Positions 1 through 11,369 are shown, counted from the stretch's first letter. The stretch is DNA of 64,000 nucleotides from Spizellomyces punctatus DAOM BR117 (GCF_000182565.1 NW_015971540.1:1550476-1614475), one strand, 5' to 3'. Numbers and translations are program-made. The notes: a model not told the origin generated them from the letters alone.

Positions 1-2037
1 GCAGCGCAGAAGTCTGACGATGACCTGACGCTGCCGACGCTTGCTCACCTGGACGAACTACAAAGTGTGTTGTTGCGAAAGCAAGAGGCCGAAAAACATC
101 AGGCCCTCTTAGGAACATCTGATTCGCTGCTAAACGTGAAGGAGGTCAATCCGTTTGTGGAAGGCACAATGTTCACGAGTGACTCGTTACAGAGCCTCTT
201 GGACGATAAAGGCGCAGATATTCTTGGAAGCTTTCGAACGCCAGGCAAAGCTAGGCGAAAGATTGTGCCTAAGGATGCAACAGCGTTGAGTGGGAGTGGG
301 GCCGGGCCACATCCAGCCAAGAAATATCCTTCTCAGCCAGTAGGGGCTACCATGCCAAAGACACCAGCATCAAGCGGACGCTTTGATAAGACGCTCAACG
401 TTGGAAATTCTCCTGCCTCAGCGCGTTTCTATGGAGCATCTCCTAGCACCCCTAGTGGCAGAGATAGTATACCATTGTCCCCACGGGGACCATCTCCGAA
501 CGCCATAAAGTTTGCGGATAGGCTCAACAAAGCAAAGAAGGAAGAAACTTTAAATGATCATGTACCGATGGTTGCGTCGTCACCCGAAGATCCAGTGAGA
601 TGCGAAATTTCATTAGTTCCAGGCCAGCAAACCAGCGGTTATCGATATATGTACGAGAAGTTGATGGAAAAGGGCGACTACTTGGATGAGCGTATTGATC
701 AATTTGCAGAGCTTATTGTAGAAGCGATTCGTGAAACTCTACCAGAGGAAACCCGAAACGACTTCCAACTGCAGCATCCTGGTGTGCCAAACCAGGATCC
801 GATTATAACCGTTGGCCGAGTCTGTTGCGATTCGTTAGTGGAAAATGCGAAATTGAATGAGCAGTCTATTCTGCTAGAATCATCGCGTGCCATGGGGGCT
901 GGGTGCCGGGTAAAGCTAAACTTGAACGAGATCCCGGGTTTCACGATGTTTCCTGGCCAAATTATTGGTGCGGAGGGAATGAATTCAAGTGGAAGACTAC
1001 TCAACGTGTCCAAACTATACCAGCCACCACATCCTCCTAAAGCAACCTCAACACCGTCACAAATCGTTAATTTCTACTCAGAGGAGGGCACCGTTTCTAA
1101 GCGCCCTGTTAACGTCTTCATCGCGAATGGTCCATATACCCTGGACGACAGTCTGAATTATGAGCCATTTGAAGAGTTTGTGACTCAAATTTCGAAAGAA
1201 GCTCCTGATGTCGTCATACTACAAGGACCTTTTGTCGATGCGTCGCATCCTATGATTGCGCAAGGCGATCTTGACGTTGACATTGATGAGTTATTTCGAG
1301 TGCAGATTTCCTCCCGACTTGAACGTATAATACAGGCAAGGAAGCATCGTTCGACCAAAGTAGTTTTGATCCCTTCCACGCGAGATGCCTGTTCAGAATG
1401 GGTATCCTTCCCTCAACCGTCTCTTGCAGCAGGATTGACTGACCAGGAGTCACGCGAACGTCGTAGAGTGTTGGGCATTCCAGGCGAAGTGATGCTCTTC
1501 CCTAATCCAGTGCAATTTACGATCAACGAAACAGTGTTTGCTTGCTGTAGCACAGACATCCTCTGGCAGATGTGCGCTGAGGAGGTTGCCCGGGTACCGA
1601 AACAGCAGCAAGGGTCGAACGATGCGAATGGGATCTCCAACCACAAGATAACACGCCTGTTCCAACACATGCTGAGCCAAGGAAGCTTCTATCCACTATT
1701 CCCGCCAGCTCTGGACGATGCTTGTTTGGACCTCTCGCGATCAAAAGCGTTGGAACTGCAAGCAACTCCAGACGTCTTAATTGCTGGAAGCAGATTACAG
1801 TATACCGCACGGAAAGTGAACGGTTGCGTATGCATAAATCCAGGATTGCTTGTGAAGGGGCGAGGAGGTGGTACATTTGCCAAGATGTGTATCTGGCCTT
1901 TAGATTTGGATGGAATTAAGACGTTGGTTAAAGAGAAGACTACCGACTCCATGGATGTCGACGGGGAGGATGAAGAAGACATAGCTATCGCCCACGCTGT
2001 TGAAGAAAGATGTAGAGTAGAAATTCAAAGAATTTGA
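1..2037 (+). CDS. POLA2: DNA polymerase alpha subunit B (5' end outside window)
   Basis: Non-catalytic B subunit of the polymerase alpha-primase complex, which tethers primase and polymerase at replication origins in the nucleus. The frame is open from base 1, so the N-terminus lies outside the window. A low-complexity Ser/Pro-rich linker comes first, then the OB-fold part (around GCRVKLNLNEIPGFTMFPGQ), then the inactive calcineurin-like phosphoesterase fold that is typical of B subunits (VFIANGPYTLDDSLNYEPF, DVVILQGPFVDASHP, and near the end INPGLLVKGRGGGTFAK). No intron interrupts the 2 kb, unusual here. Stops are TGA then TAG in tandem. It converges on the dioxygenase gene. Family assignment is firm; only the start is missing. 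Confidence 0.95.
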   Translation, partial: AAQKSDDDLTLPTLAHLDELQSVLLRKQEAEKHQALLGTSDSLLNVKEVNPFVEGTMFTSDSLQSLLDDKGADILGSFRTPGKARRKIVPKDATALSGSGAGPHPAKKYPSQPVGATMPKTPASSGRFDKTLNVGNSPASARFYGASPSTPSGRDSIPLSPRGPSPNAIKFADRLNKAKKEETLNDHVPMVASSPEDPVRCEISLVPGQQTSGYRYMYEKLMEKGDYLDERIDQFAELIVEAIRETLPEETRNDFQLQHPGVPNQDPIITVGRVCCDSLVENAKLNEQSILLESSRAMGAGCRVKLNLNEIPGFTMFPGQIIGAEGMNSSGRLLNVSKLYQPPHPPKATSTPSQIVNFYSEEGTVSKRPVNVFIANGPYTLDDSLNYEPFEEFVTQISKEAPDVVILQGPFVDASHPMIAQGDLDVDIDELFRVQISSRLERIIQARKHRSTKVVLIPSTRDACSEWVSFPQPSLAAGLTDQESRERRRVLGIPGEVMLFPNPVQFTINETVFACCSTDILWQMCAEEVARVPKQQQGSNDANGISNHKITRLFQHMLSQGSFYPLFPPALDDACLDLSRSKALELQATPDVLIAGSRLQYTARKVNGCVCINPGLLVKGRGGGTFAKMCIWPLDLDGIKTLVKEKTTDSMDVDGEDEEDIAIAHAVEERCRVEIQRI

Positions 2038-2419
2038 TAGTGTGTTTCATATGTGCCAACCGAGAGAACAATTAAACTGCGGCTGCCAGACTTCCTGATG
2101 TTCCTCGATCAAACATTCTTAAATGTTGCTTATACTCTTTCGTTTCTCGCGGCAGCATACCAGAACCTTGTCGCCAGCGGAGATCAATGACATGCGCTCC
2201 TCCTCTCGACTAGTGACGTGTGGAGAGGCTTCGCAATATGGTTACTAGACGGGGTGTAAAGGAACTCCCGCCGCAGTATTGAAGAATTCAAATGTATAAA
2301 TTGTTCTTTTTTGATATTCATTGGTACTAAACACATATATTTTATGAAAAAAATCAGCTATATCGAACTCTTTGGCATATTTTGGAGAATTACAATCCAT
2401 CAACGCTCAACGCCGGGAT
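2038..2419. other. Convergent intergenic region
   Basis: 382 bp between the 3' ends of POLA2 and the dioxygenase. AT-rich stretches around 2290-2345 could serve 3'-end formation. I see no gene or repeat here. Confidence 0.6.
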
Positions 2420-3968
2420 CTACCACTTGTATCCCAATTTGCCACCGTCAATGTCCCTGGTCCATTGTGGAGGAGCCTGGTATAAGGCACCCCCAGCTTC
2501 GAGCTGACTCTTCGATTTAGGGTCATAGTAGGGACGTTCTCCGAGTACGACGACACGTTGTGCGTGGCGGGTGTTTGGGTAATAGTCCCAAAGAGCCAGA
2601 TGCTGCGTGGCACGATTGTCCCAGATAGCTACAGAGTTTTTCTCCCAGCGGAAACGGACTTTGATATCTGTTAGCGGGAAGACGTCTGACTTGGTGAGGT
2701 GTTCAGTAAGTGGACAAGGAAAGTTTAGACAGTACCATCACTAGTTGCGATATGGTTGGTGAGGAAATGCAACAATGCATCTGTTATGAACAGACATTAG
2801 ACTGAAAGCTTCCAGGACATCAACGTGTACCCAATCTTACCTGACTCGGCCTTTGTGTATCCCTTGATATGCTTCGTGAATCCAGAGTTCACAAACAGAA
2901 TTTTCCAACCTGTGGTGGGATGAGTGCGAACTAGCAAATTTAAAATGTCAGAGGGGGATCGGGAAAGGTAGAAGACTGGTGAAAATAATCGATATCTTAC
3001 CAACGGGGTGCTCATTTGATTGGACAACGTCCTCCCGACGAAGGTAGACACTCCCAGTTGGATCGCTCTTGGCAGCGAGAAATTGCTACAATAATGGAGG
3101 TTAGACGATATTGAAGTGTGGAATATGGTGCTACACAAGGACGAACCTCTGCATTGTGTAGAGCCGTGAGATGCTCAATGGTATCCCGGAAGGAAGGTGA
3201 CAGTTTGTCGTAAGCGGCATATGTGGAAACCCAAATAGTGTCACCGCCAACGGGAGGAACTTCCAAGAGCTTGAGAATCGCATAGGCGGAGGGAACTTCT
3301 TCGAAAGAAATATCCGTGTGCCATCCATCGCCGGCGTGGATCTTTGAACTGCAGGTGTTAAACCTTTAGACTCGATATACATTGTCGCCATAATAATAAA
3401 AGAGTGAACCACAACATACGCTTCATTAGTCTGGAAAATTTGGGCATCCTCCTTCGCTTCGTCTTTTCGACCGATAGGGTGGACATGAAGCGGCCCTGTA
3501 TAGAGTTCCAAATGAGACGAGTTAAAGTTTGTTCTCTGCTGGATGAGTCAATTTTGGGTTGAGAGCACGCACCCCAGCTTTTCCCCAACTCCTGCTGCTG
3601 GTCGAGGTCGATGTCCTGGTCACGGAAAAAGACAACCCCGCGCTCGCTAACAAGGAGGGCCAGGTCTTCTTTCTGCTGCTCTGTGAGCTGGGACAATTGG
3701 ATACCGTGGAGCTCAGTACCCAACACAGGGGAAAGGTCAACTCTCTTTGTCACGGCATCCAGCAGAGATTTCTTTTGAGGATCAGCTTTCTTTCCGGCGA
3801 GAGCATTCAAAACCTGTAACAAATGAAATTAAGCGCTGCTCTCCAGGAAATTCACCGAATGCTTGGTCTGCTCACTTTGCATGCAGGTTTGAATCGAGCT
3901 TCGGCCTTGGGGTTAACGTGAGCGTGGCTTTGGCCATTGGTGGCTTGAACTGGACCTTCGACTGTCAT
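2420..3968 (-). CDS. TauD/TfdA-family Fe(II)/2-oxoglutarate dioxygenase
   Basis: Predicted 2-oxoglutarate-dependent dioxygenase of the taurine/sulfonate type, which hydroxylates the carbon next to sulfur and releases sulfite. I resolve eight exons (3876-3968, 3573-3813, 3420-3495, 3147-3348, 3001-3085, 2841-2930, 2736-2780, 2420-2685) that join in phase to 365 residues. The iron ligands are H147-x-D149 in GWHTDISFEE and the distal His306 in DNRATQH; Arg317 is placed to bind 2-oxoglutarate. Length and motif spacing are normal for the family. The gene is transcribed away from a Dal5/Seo1-like permease across 1.1 kb, suggesting joint use of a sulfur source. Taurine itself as substrate is inference: fungal paralogs differ (alkyl sulfonates, sulfate esters, herbicide-like acids). 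Confidence 0.93.
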
Positions 3969-5096
3969 GTTGGGAATGCTTGTAAATACGGCTCGAGAAG
4001 ATGGAGACTGAAGAAAGGGGGCTGGAGTCGCCCGTTTTTTATAATTGTTCCCGTCGTGCGGCCCAGTATCTGATCAAGTAGAATGTTCTTGATGAACCTG
4101 TATTGATAATCAGCAAGGACTTGCCTGATTATCTGGCACATGTTGCAGAAAAGGGGAAAATCAGCCTTCCACCACCTGGCGCCATATTTCCCCGATATGT
4201 TGCTTTCCTCCTCATGTGCCCCCCCCCCCCCCCCCTCTCCCATGCGCAAGTGGTGGCCACCCTGCCAAATATCCTCGGCAACAGAATATGTCGCCATACG
4301 CTTCTTTAATGTCTTTAAGCATTTGTCAGGATGCTTCCCCGTCTTTATCCTGCGCGAACGCCGTGTGCAACTCTAGTAGCGAAACGCGAGCCTAAGCGTG
4401 TGGCGCAGTTGATGGCTCATCGCGCAATCGACTGTTGGGACGTTGAAAATTGTGCCATCTCATCTTGTTCCCCCTCTTTTCCAACCAACGATACGACTTA
4501 CCAGCGTCTTTTTTCTTGTGCATGGATGGGAGGAGACATCCATCCGTGTTTGACACGAACGCACAATCTCATATATCCGTGGATGGCCCATGGACAGGTC
4601 TGGGTCGTTCGTTTTGGGGAGAGGCGAGAATTACGACAATTTGACAATTTCCTTTGGGTAAGATTAGATCTCGAGAAGATTAGAAGCTTTGTGATTTGTC
4701 ATATAGATAATTCAAATATTTGGTGGTACCGTTGGTATACGATGGCGGGATGAACCCCTCGGGACGGTTGAACCTGCAGCGACAGATCCATCCGCCAAAA
4801 CAAAAATTACCCCTTTTGATTGCGCAATAATGGTCAACTGCCTAGAATCCTGCCTCCAGAAGCGCCATTAGTATTATCAACGGAAAACCAAATGATACTT
4901 GGACATCTTGGAAGCGCCTCTGTAAACAGGAACTTGGACACTCTCTTCAGAGGGATTGCACAATTTTAGGTTGATCTTGGCGATAAAAACCATCTCTCCT
5001 GGACGGGAGAGTTTCTGGAGTATGTAAAGGCAGCAATGTTTGCCATTTCCCAGCATCAGCCTCGCTTTAAGTCTTCACTTCCTGGCCATTTACACC
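3969..5096. other. Divergent intergenic region with a C17 tract
   Basis: 1,128 bp between the start codons of the dioxygenase and the permease, by far the longest divergent spacer here. It holds a run of 17 C (4219-4235) followed by CT-rich sequence. Open frames inside (for example 4331-4753 +) look like chance: no family resemblance, odd composition. I found no X-box and no CACGTG in it. Confidence 0.6.
4219..4235 (+). repeat. Poly-C tract (17 C)
   Basis: Uninterrupted run of 17 cytosines on the plus strand, about 250 bp upstream of the dioxygenase start codon. Confidence 0.95.
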
Positions 5097-6934
5097 ATGT
5101 CCGACCCCGACAAGACATTAACGCGCCGGGTAGACCTTGCGTTCGACTATACACTCATCGATGATGAGGCCCTTGCCAATCATTACCAGCCGCGCGCAGA
5201 CTATGAAGGTATCTTGGCCATGCTGTACTGCATAACTTACGCATGTACTAATGTGGATTTATAAATCAAGGTCGCCATCGCTGGGATCCTAAAGCGTCAT
5301 GGACTGCCGAGGAAGAGAAGAAGTACGTTGCCTTTCAGTAATGAACTATTTTCAGCTTTGCATTAATTTCCAAATCTGTTTTTTATTCAGACTTGTTCGA
5401 AAGATTGACTTGCGCATTATGCTATTCGTCTGTCTGATGTTCTTTGCTCTACAACTCGACCGCGGCAATATTTCGCAAGCGCTATCGGACAATATGCTCA
5501 AGGATCTCCACTTGACAACAAACGATTTCAACTACGGTCAAACTATCTTTTTCCTCTCATTTCTTTCCGCTGAGCTTCCGTCCCAACTTGTTTCAAAAAA
5601 GCTCGGACCTGACAATTGGATTCCCATTCAAATGGTTTTGTGGTCCGCCGTGGCAATCAGCCAAGCGTGGCTGACTGGCCGTACAACGTTTTTTATCACT
5701 CGGGCATTGCTGGGAATCTTGGAAGGCGGCTTCATCCCGGATGTTGTTCTGTATCTCACGTACTTCTACAAGAGCAACGTAAGCAAAGATGATGGCTTGC
5801 GCACAGTTCAACTGGGTTCTAACATATTCCTCTCATGAATCTTCAGGAATTGCCTATTCGTCTCAGCTGGTTCTGGACTGCGTACACATTAACCAATGTC
5901 GTGTCGGCATTCATGGCTTTCGGAATCCTTCATCTTCGTGGTGTGAATGGCTGGGAAGGATGGCGGTGGCTCTTCTCGCTCGAAGGAGCACTAACCGTTA
6001 TCCTCGGAATTGTTGCTTTCTTTTACCTTCCGCCATCTCCGACTCAAACCGCCAGCAAGTTCCGAGGTAAAGATGGATGGTTCAGCGAACGCGAGGAAGT
6101 CATTATGGTCACCAGAATTCTGCGGGACGACCCATCCAAAGGCGACATGCATAACCGTCAACCTCTTACTCCCCGCAAATTATTTAAGGCCCTCACCGAC
6201 TGGGATATGCTCCCTATTTATATCATTGGCCTGACTTGGTTGATTCCTTCGGCTCCTCCGACTCAGTATCTGACTCTTACACTACGATCCCTGGGCTTTG
6301 ACACGTTTCAAACAAGTCTTCTTACCATTCCGTCGTCCATCCTGTTCATTGGCCAGGTGAGCATTGATTTGCAAGAAATATCGTCCGATGGTATATATGC
6401 TGATCCCTTAATCATTACCAGCTTCTATTCTGGACATGGATCAGCGAGCGGTACAACGAGAAATCTTTGCTGGGAGTGATAGGCCAAGTTTGGCTCATTG
6501 TTCTGTTAGTATCGTTAACGCTACTTCCGGACGAGGCAAACCCTTGGGTTCGTTTCACGATCCTTTCCCTTATTATCGGGTTCCCGTACGTCCATGCCAT
6601 TTTTGTCGCCTGGACATCACGTAATGCCGGGTCCGTTCGAACACGTACTGTGGCTTCTGCACTGTATAACATGACAGTCCAAGCTTCAAACATCATCGCC
6701 TCAAACATCTACCGTGATGACGACAAGCCGCATTATAGGCGAGGAAACAAGATACTTATCGGCATTGCCGTTATGAACATTTTCATTTTCCTCGCCACAA
6801 AGGTGTACTACATCCAGCGGAATAGGTACAGGGAACGAAAGTGGAGTGCGATGTCGAAGGAGGACAAGAAGCATTATCTACAGACAACGACAGACGAAGG
6901 AAATAAGAGATTAGACTTTAGGTTTGCTCATTAA
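5097..6934 (+). CDS. MFS permease, anion:cation symporter family (Dal5/Seo1-like)
   Basis: Proton-coupled uptake carrier of the plasma membrane, in the fungal family that moves allantoate, nicotinate, biotin, pantothenate and sulfonates. Five exons (5097-5208, 5271-5322, 5391-5778, 5847-6356, 6422-6934) join in phase to 524 residues. A soluble N-terminus leads to about 12 hydrophobic segments; the family signature is visible as [13 protein letters not shown] (first helix), ARALLGI-like [20 protein letters not shown], and [19 protein letters not shown]. The start at 5097 was chosen because the in-frame upstream CTG/ATG-less stretch is not family-like. It is divergent from a TauD-type dioxygenase, so a sulfonate or sulfate-ester substrate is the leading guess; allantoate or a vitamin cannot be excluded. 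Confidence 0.92.
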
Positions 6935-7483
6935 AGAGCGTCAGATGGGTGGGTGGGCGGAGATGTAATTGTTACTGAATATATATACATAGGATTGCTG
7001 TATGGGAATACAATCACATTGTCAAATCTCCAGTCCTTTTATAAATAAGCGCCCAGGATCGCTATCTACCGGCTGGACCATGTCACACGTTCTTGACGGG
7101 CACGTCCCGCATCAAGCATTCCGCCTATAGCGGAGCACAGGAACATATCACAATAAGGAAGCAGAACAGCTTGGATGATAGCAGTGCGACTCAACTGACT
7201 GGCAGTCATAAACCTCCCGGTGGAGTGCGGACGTCTGGATCACTGGGTATATTTCAGTATGCTGTCTTTTATCCTTTTGTATCTTGTCTTGTCCAGTTGA
7301 ACTCCGTCGGTCGCTGCCCTTCGCCACGCTTTGTCAGCAAAGGCACGTGCCTATTGCCGACTGCGCTTCAATCGCTTGCCACGCCGCACACAACTAACTT
7401 TTCCATTGTCTTCCAACATCTTCGTCCATTCAGGCTGCTGAGATTTCCGACACACACCAATCTATTAACGGCCTCCTGTAGAG
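6935..7483. other. Intergenic region upstream of Bax inhibitor gene
   Basis: 549 bp between two plus-strand genes, so it holds the permease 3' UTR and the BI-1 promoter. A perfect palindrome GGCACGTGCC lies at 7342-7351. A long open frame here (7093-7710) runs through the BI-1 first exon in another frame and is a shadow. Confidence 0.6.
7342..7351. promoter_or_regulatory. E-box palindrome GGCACGTGCC
   Basis: Ten-base perfect palindrome around a CACGTG core, 132 bp upstream of the BI-1 start codon. CACGTG is bound by bHLH factors (Cbf1/USF type). Function here is inferred only from position and sequence. Confidence 0.45.
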
Positions 7484-8409
7484 ATGTCTGCACCAGGTTT
7501 CTCATTTTTCTCAACCTCCCCCGCGTCCTCTATGCGGTGGGACAATCTCAAAATGAACCTTTCACCAAGCATCCAGCATCATGTCCGCAACGTCTATACG
7601 AATCTGGCGGTCATGCTCGCTATATCCTCTCTAGGTGCTTATCTGAATATGTCTGGGATTATCAGAGGGGGAACTTGGAGCTTGGTTGGGTGTATGGGCA
7701 CACTGAGTAAGTGAAAGTCGGATGGTACAAGCTGTTGTGAACGTCTTTAACTATGCCTGGTGTTCAGTTGCATTTTCCTTAACGCCGCCTAATCCAAGTA
7801 ACGAGAATTGGAGAAAGTATCTCTTATACGGGTTCGCCTTGTCCAAAGTAAGCATGCGAGGAACCGTGCTGTAATCAGGATGTCGTTGCTGACTTGGTGT
7901 TTCAGGGTCTATCGCTTGGTCCTCTACTTTCGTTCTCCCTATACGTTAACCCTGGGACTGTCTTCACTGCTCTTCTGGGCACTTGTCTGATCTTTGCCTG
8001 CTTCAGTTTAAGTGTGCTGACCGCTCCAAGTCGAAATGTTTTGTACACCCGCGGCCTGCTTTCCACTGCGGCAATGCTACTGGCGGGGCTTGGTCTTTTG
8101 AATATCTTTGTGGGCTCAAAAGCGATTTTTAATGTAGAGCTATATCTTGGCCTGATGGTATTTGCTGGTTATGTAGTGTATGATACGCAGCTGATGATTG
8201 CAAAGGTAAGGTTCTTCATGCAACGGTTAGTGAACTAGACGATAAAAGCTCACAGCATGATAAAGGCCGAATTAGGGTCCAGAGATTATCTTCGCCATTC
8301 GATGGAACTATATGTGGATTTAGTAGCAATATTTGTTAGAGTTCTATTAATTCTCAACAAAAGAGCAGAAGAGAAGGACAAACGTAAGCGGAACGAGAAG
8401 CGGAGGTGA
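7484..8409 (+). CDS. Bax inhibitor 1 (TMBIM6-type ER membrane protein)
   Basis: Multi-pass ER membrane protein that acts as a calcium leak and damps ER-stress cell death. Four exons (7484-7706, 7768-7847, 7906-8205, 8266-8409) join in phase to 248 residues, about normal length. Six to seven hydrophobic segments follow a short N-terminus; the family signature is the [13 protein letters not shown] stretch and, after the last intron, [19 protein letters not shown]. The last acceptor (AAAG before GCCGAA) was chosen because only it keeps that conserved frame. The C-terminus is strongly basic ([11 protein letters not shown]), as is common and thought to be regulatory. It shares strand with the upstream permease, one of three such junctions in the window. 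Confidence 0.95.
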
Positions 8410-8698
8410 AGGGCGGGTCTCGACATTGACGTAGTGAATGGAAACAAACGTAGTGGCTAGCGTTCCATGTTTAGATGATTTATTGGATTTTAATTTTAAC
8501 AAGCTTAACTTCCAGGTCATTGTGCTCCAGCTTGGAGCAATATCTCTTTCCACACTTAATAGATTCCCAACAATTTGTCGCGAGACTGTACAGTCGCTGT
8601 CGAATTTCACCCTTAGTCAGAAACCTTGGACAATGGCACGTACGAACAAAATACGGTAAACAATCGCCAAGGGGAAACATGACTGCAGAAATTCCAAT

Positions 8699-9163
8699 TC
8701 ATTCCTTCTTCAGAGCTCCCCCGCCAGCATCCGGAGTCTCCCCCTGATCTTCAATGAATGCCACCACAACATACGCAAATACAACCAGGTTTGCGACGAT
8801 CACTGCAGCCATCGCGCTGTAGTTCGAGTTACCTGACAGATAATGTTGGTCAGCGCGACCTCCTACGAACGATGCTTGCCTAGATATGCGAGGCACGTAC
8901 CATTGAAAATAGTCCTGAGAGTATAAAAGTAGGTAGCAATTGGGAGGGAAAATAGGAGGAAAGAGAAGATCAGGAGCTTAGCGATCACAGCTCTGGTGAA
9001 GTAAGGTTGAGTTGGGGTTACGAGCCAAACAATGCGCAACAAAAACTCACGGTGGAATTACCGCGCGCGACGGTGTCGGAGGAGCCTTCTTCACGGTTGA
9101 AGGCGCTTCGGAAGGGACCTTTTCCTCCGTACTCTTCACTGGTCGTTGTCGAACTTCTGACAT
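8699..9163 (-). CDS. VMA21: V-ATPase assembly membrane protein VMA21
   Basis: Small ER protein that chaperones assembly of the V0 sector of the vacuolar proton ATPase. Three exons are visible on the minus strand: a hydrophilic N-terminus starting MSEVRQRPVKSTEEK, a first membrane helix (LLIFSFLLFSLPIATYFY) and a second helix after NGNSNYSAMAA (VIVANLVVFAYVVVAFIED). Topology and spacing match the family. The yeast protein ends in a dilysine ER-retrieval signal KKED; here the protein ends LKKE, so the lysines sit one position too close to the end. It is divergent from the Rho-GDI gene across 202 bp. Confidence 0.94.
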
Positions 9164-9365
9164 TTTTGGGGGGACCGCGATCTTTCAGAGATGGGTGGAA
9201 GATGACGACGAGACCCCTAGAACCAAAGCCCAACGCACTGGAACCGGATCCACTCGACATACGGCCTCGCCAGGAGGCACATCGAGTGTACCGTTTTCCG
9301 TAGCCAGCGGCTTCCCCCATCTTTCGCAACCTGCTGCGACTACTTTTACTATCACGTTTTCAACA
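9164..9365. promoter_or_regulatory. Bidirectional promoter region VMA21 / Rho-GDI
   Basis: 202 bp separate two divergent start codons, so both promoters must lie here. I found no X-box or CACGTG motif. Confidence 0.6.
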
Positions 9366-10596
9366 ATGGCAGACCACAATGAATCGTCAGAGGACCTTGC
9401 CCCTACCCAGACGGCAGGATACAAACCGCCAGAAAAGAAAACTGTCGCGGAGCTCGCGCAACTAGATGCACAAGATGGTGAGTCGCAATTGGAAACGCCA
9501 AAAGTAACTTGGTTCATAAAAGGAGCAGACGAAACTATGGTGGCACGTATATGTATGGAAGTCATTCCCGGACCATACTTGTGCTGCTTTAGTGCTGCGC
9601 CAATTTGGTGTGCGTGGACATTTGGAGGGATGGCTGGACTTGTGCGAAGGGTTTGCCACATTTGGTTCTGTCGACACTCACCACGGCGTTCTTTTTCACC
9701 CCACAGAATCTTTGCGAAAGTGGAAAGAGAGTCTAGGTCTGAAAACTGGTATGTTTATGGTGACTAAGCGCGTCGCCCTACCCAGTCATATACTCAAAAG
9801 TATTCTTCGAGCAGAAGCGGCGGGTCCCGTCGATGATCCCCGCAAAGTCGTAGTTCTCTCCTTGGGGATGGAAAGTCCAGGGCGGCCCGATGTCAGCGTA
9901 GACCTCTCAACGGCTGGTTGGTTACATGGCGTTCCAGAAGGATTTCATCTTAAATTGGGCTTATCTAACGCGTCGTAATGATCTAATCTTGTCTACTAGA
10001 CGCGATCGCAAAGTTGAAAGACCAGCAGATGACCATAAAGGAAGGTGTCGAGTACCGACTCAAGGTCAAGTTCAAGGTGCAACACGATGTCGTGTCCGGT
10101 TTGAAATATTTGCATGTTGTTAAGCGCAAGGGAATCAGAGGTCAGACTCCTATGTATGGAAATCGAGCCTTAAAGCTGAAAACTGACTTTGTGAGTGGAA
10201 AATAGTGGATAAAATGGAGGAGATGCTGGGATCCTACGGCCCCGCTGCTGAACCATATGAAAAGAAGGTACGAATGGCATCTCGTCAGGTATTAGTAAGT
10301 TGACATTTGGGAAGCTAAAGGTCCATCTTACCTGGCTAGTTCTTGACGGAAGAGGCTCCAAGTGGCATGCTTGCCCGTGGGCACTACGAAGTAAAGGTGC
10401 AGAACCGTGAACGCCAATCAATTCCGTGAGCATTCACTGACCACATCTACACTCATTAGAGCAAGTTTGTGGATGACGATGGCACATCTCATCTTGAATG
10501 GTCATGGGTAAGACTTCGATATAGAGTATGTAGCTTGGATTTCAGACTAATGGGTCTTCACTTCAGTCTTTTGACATTAAGAAAGAATGGGATTAA
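9366..10596 (+). CDS. RDI1: Rho GDP-dissociation inhibitor
   Basis: Cytosolic chaperone that extracts prenylated Rho GTPases from membranes and holds them in the GDP state. Seven exons are joined across short introns. The N-terminal regulatory arm reads YKPPEKKTVAELAQLDAQDE, followed by SLRKWKESLGL, then the immunoglobulin-like beta domain: PRKVVVLSLGMESPGRPDV, IKEGVEYRLKVKFKVQHDVV, GLKYLHVVKRKG, PYEKKFLTEEAPSGMLARG and the C-terminal WSWSFDIKKEW that lines the prenyl pocket. All family landmarks are present in order. The first intron (about 230 bp) is long for this window. It converges on the SH3BGR-type gene. Confidence 0.95.
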
Positions 10597-10855
10597 GAAT
10601 TTGTCCAATGCATCCCTACGTGCGATCGATAGTGCTCAGTTAGCCATGTACACCAGAAATGTATCCTATCGTTTATAAAATGACTGGCATCACACCATGA
10701 CGATGGCTTCGCAGGAGAATGACTCTGCATTTCTGACATCCTGCTGAATGGCGCTATCCAAGAGGTCGGCGCCAGTCCCTTCAATAGGAGATGCCGGACG
10801 CGACAGGAGTTATGGCTTGGTATGAGTTTGCCTTTATTTTACAATTTCCTCGAGC

Positions 10856-11369
10856 TCATGCCAAACCCAACCATTGCGGCACCTCCCCAATTTCATTCGC
10901 CTCATCCAGTTCGTCATGTCCCTAATGATCCAATATCAGTTCAGTCCGTAACACATTGGAAGCACTAATAACAACGCTCAATCGGATGGCATACATACCC
11001 CTTTATATTCCCCATCTACAAATATCTGTGGCAGTGTGTTTTTTCCACTTTTTCTATACATGTAATCTTTCGCATCCCTTTTAAACGATGAATGCAGAGA
11101 TCAGCCCGGACAACCCTCCTGGATCGGGTACTGGCCAGCACTATCCCATCATGATGCATGTAGCGTACTTACTCATCCGCTGCAACGTCCACCATTTCGT
11201 ACTCAACTTTCCGTGCCGCGAGAATGTCCTGAACCCGAGTTTGCTGTTTCTTCACCTATGAACAACGATATCTGCGTTATACATTGTCGATTGACAAAAG
11301 GAATGCACAAACACAAACCTGCAGAGCCCCCGACACGGAGGAGTAATATATCGTGACTCTTGGAGCCAT
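10856..11369 (-). CDS. SH3BGR-type thioredoxin-fold protein
   Basis: Small thioredoxin-like protein of the SH3-binding-glutamic-acid-rich family; biochemical role unknown, no CxxC active site. Exons read MAPRVTIYYSSVSGALQ, then VKKQQTRVQDILAARKVEYE with VDVAADE, then DYMYRKSGKNTLPQIFVDGE (the cis-Pro LPQIF of the fold), then HDELDEANEIGEVPQWLGLA. This matches the family end to end. The frame stays open 89 codons upstream to an ATG at 11636, but an X-box sits inside that stretch and homologs begin near MAPRV, so I take 11369 as the start. It is divergent from the AAA+ gene. Confidence 0.85.

Noticed and set aside
4331-4753. 140-codon open frame in the dioxygenase/permease spacer
   Set aside because: Trp/Cys-rich, no recognisable domain, no splice partners; looks like chance.
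7093-7710. 205-codon plus-strand open frame
   Set aside because: It overlaps the BI-1 first exon in another frame, has no family resemblance, and lies mostly in the BI-1 promoter.
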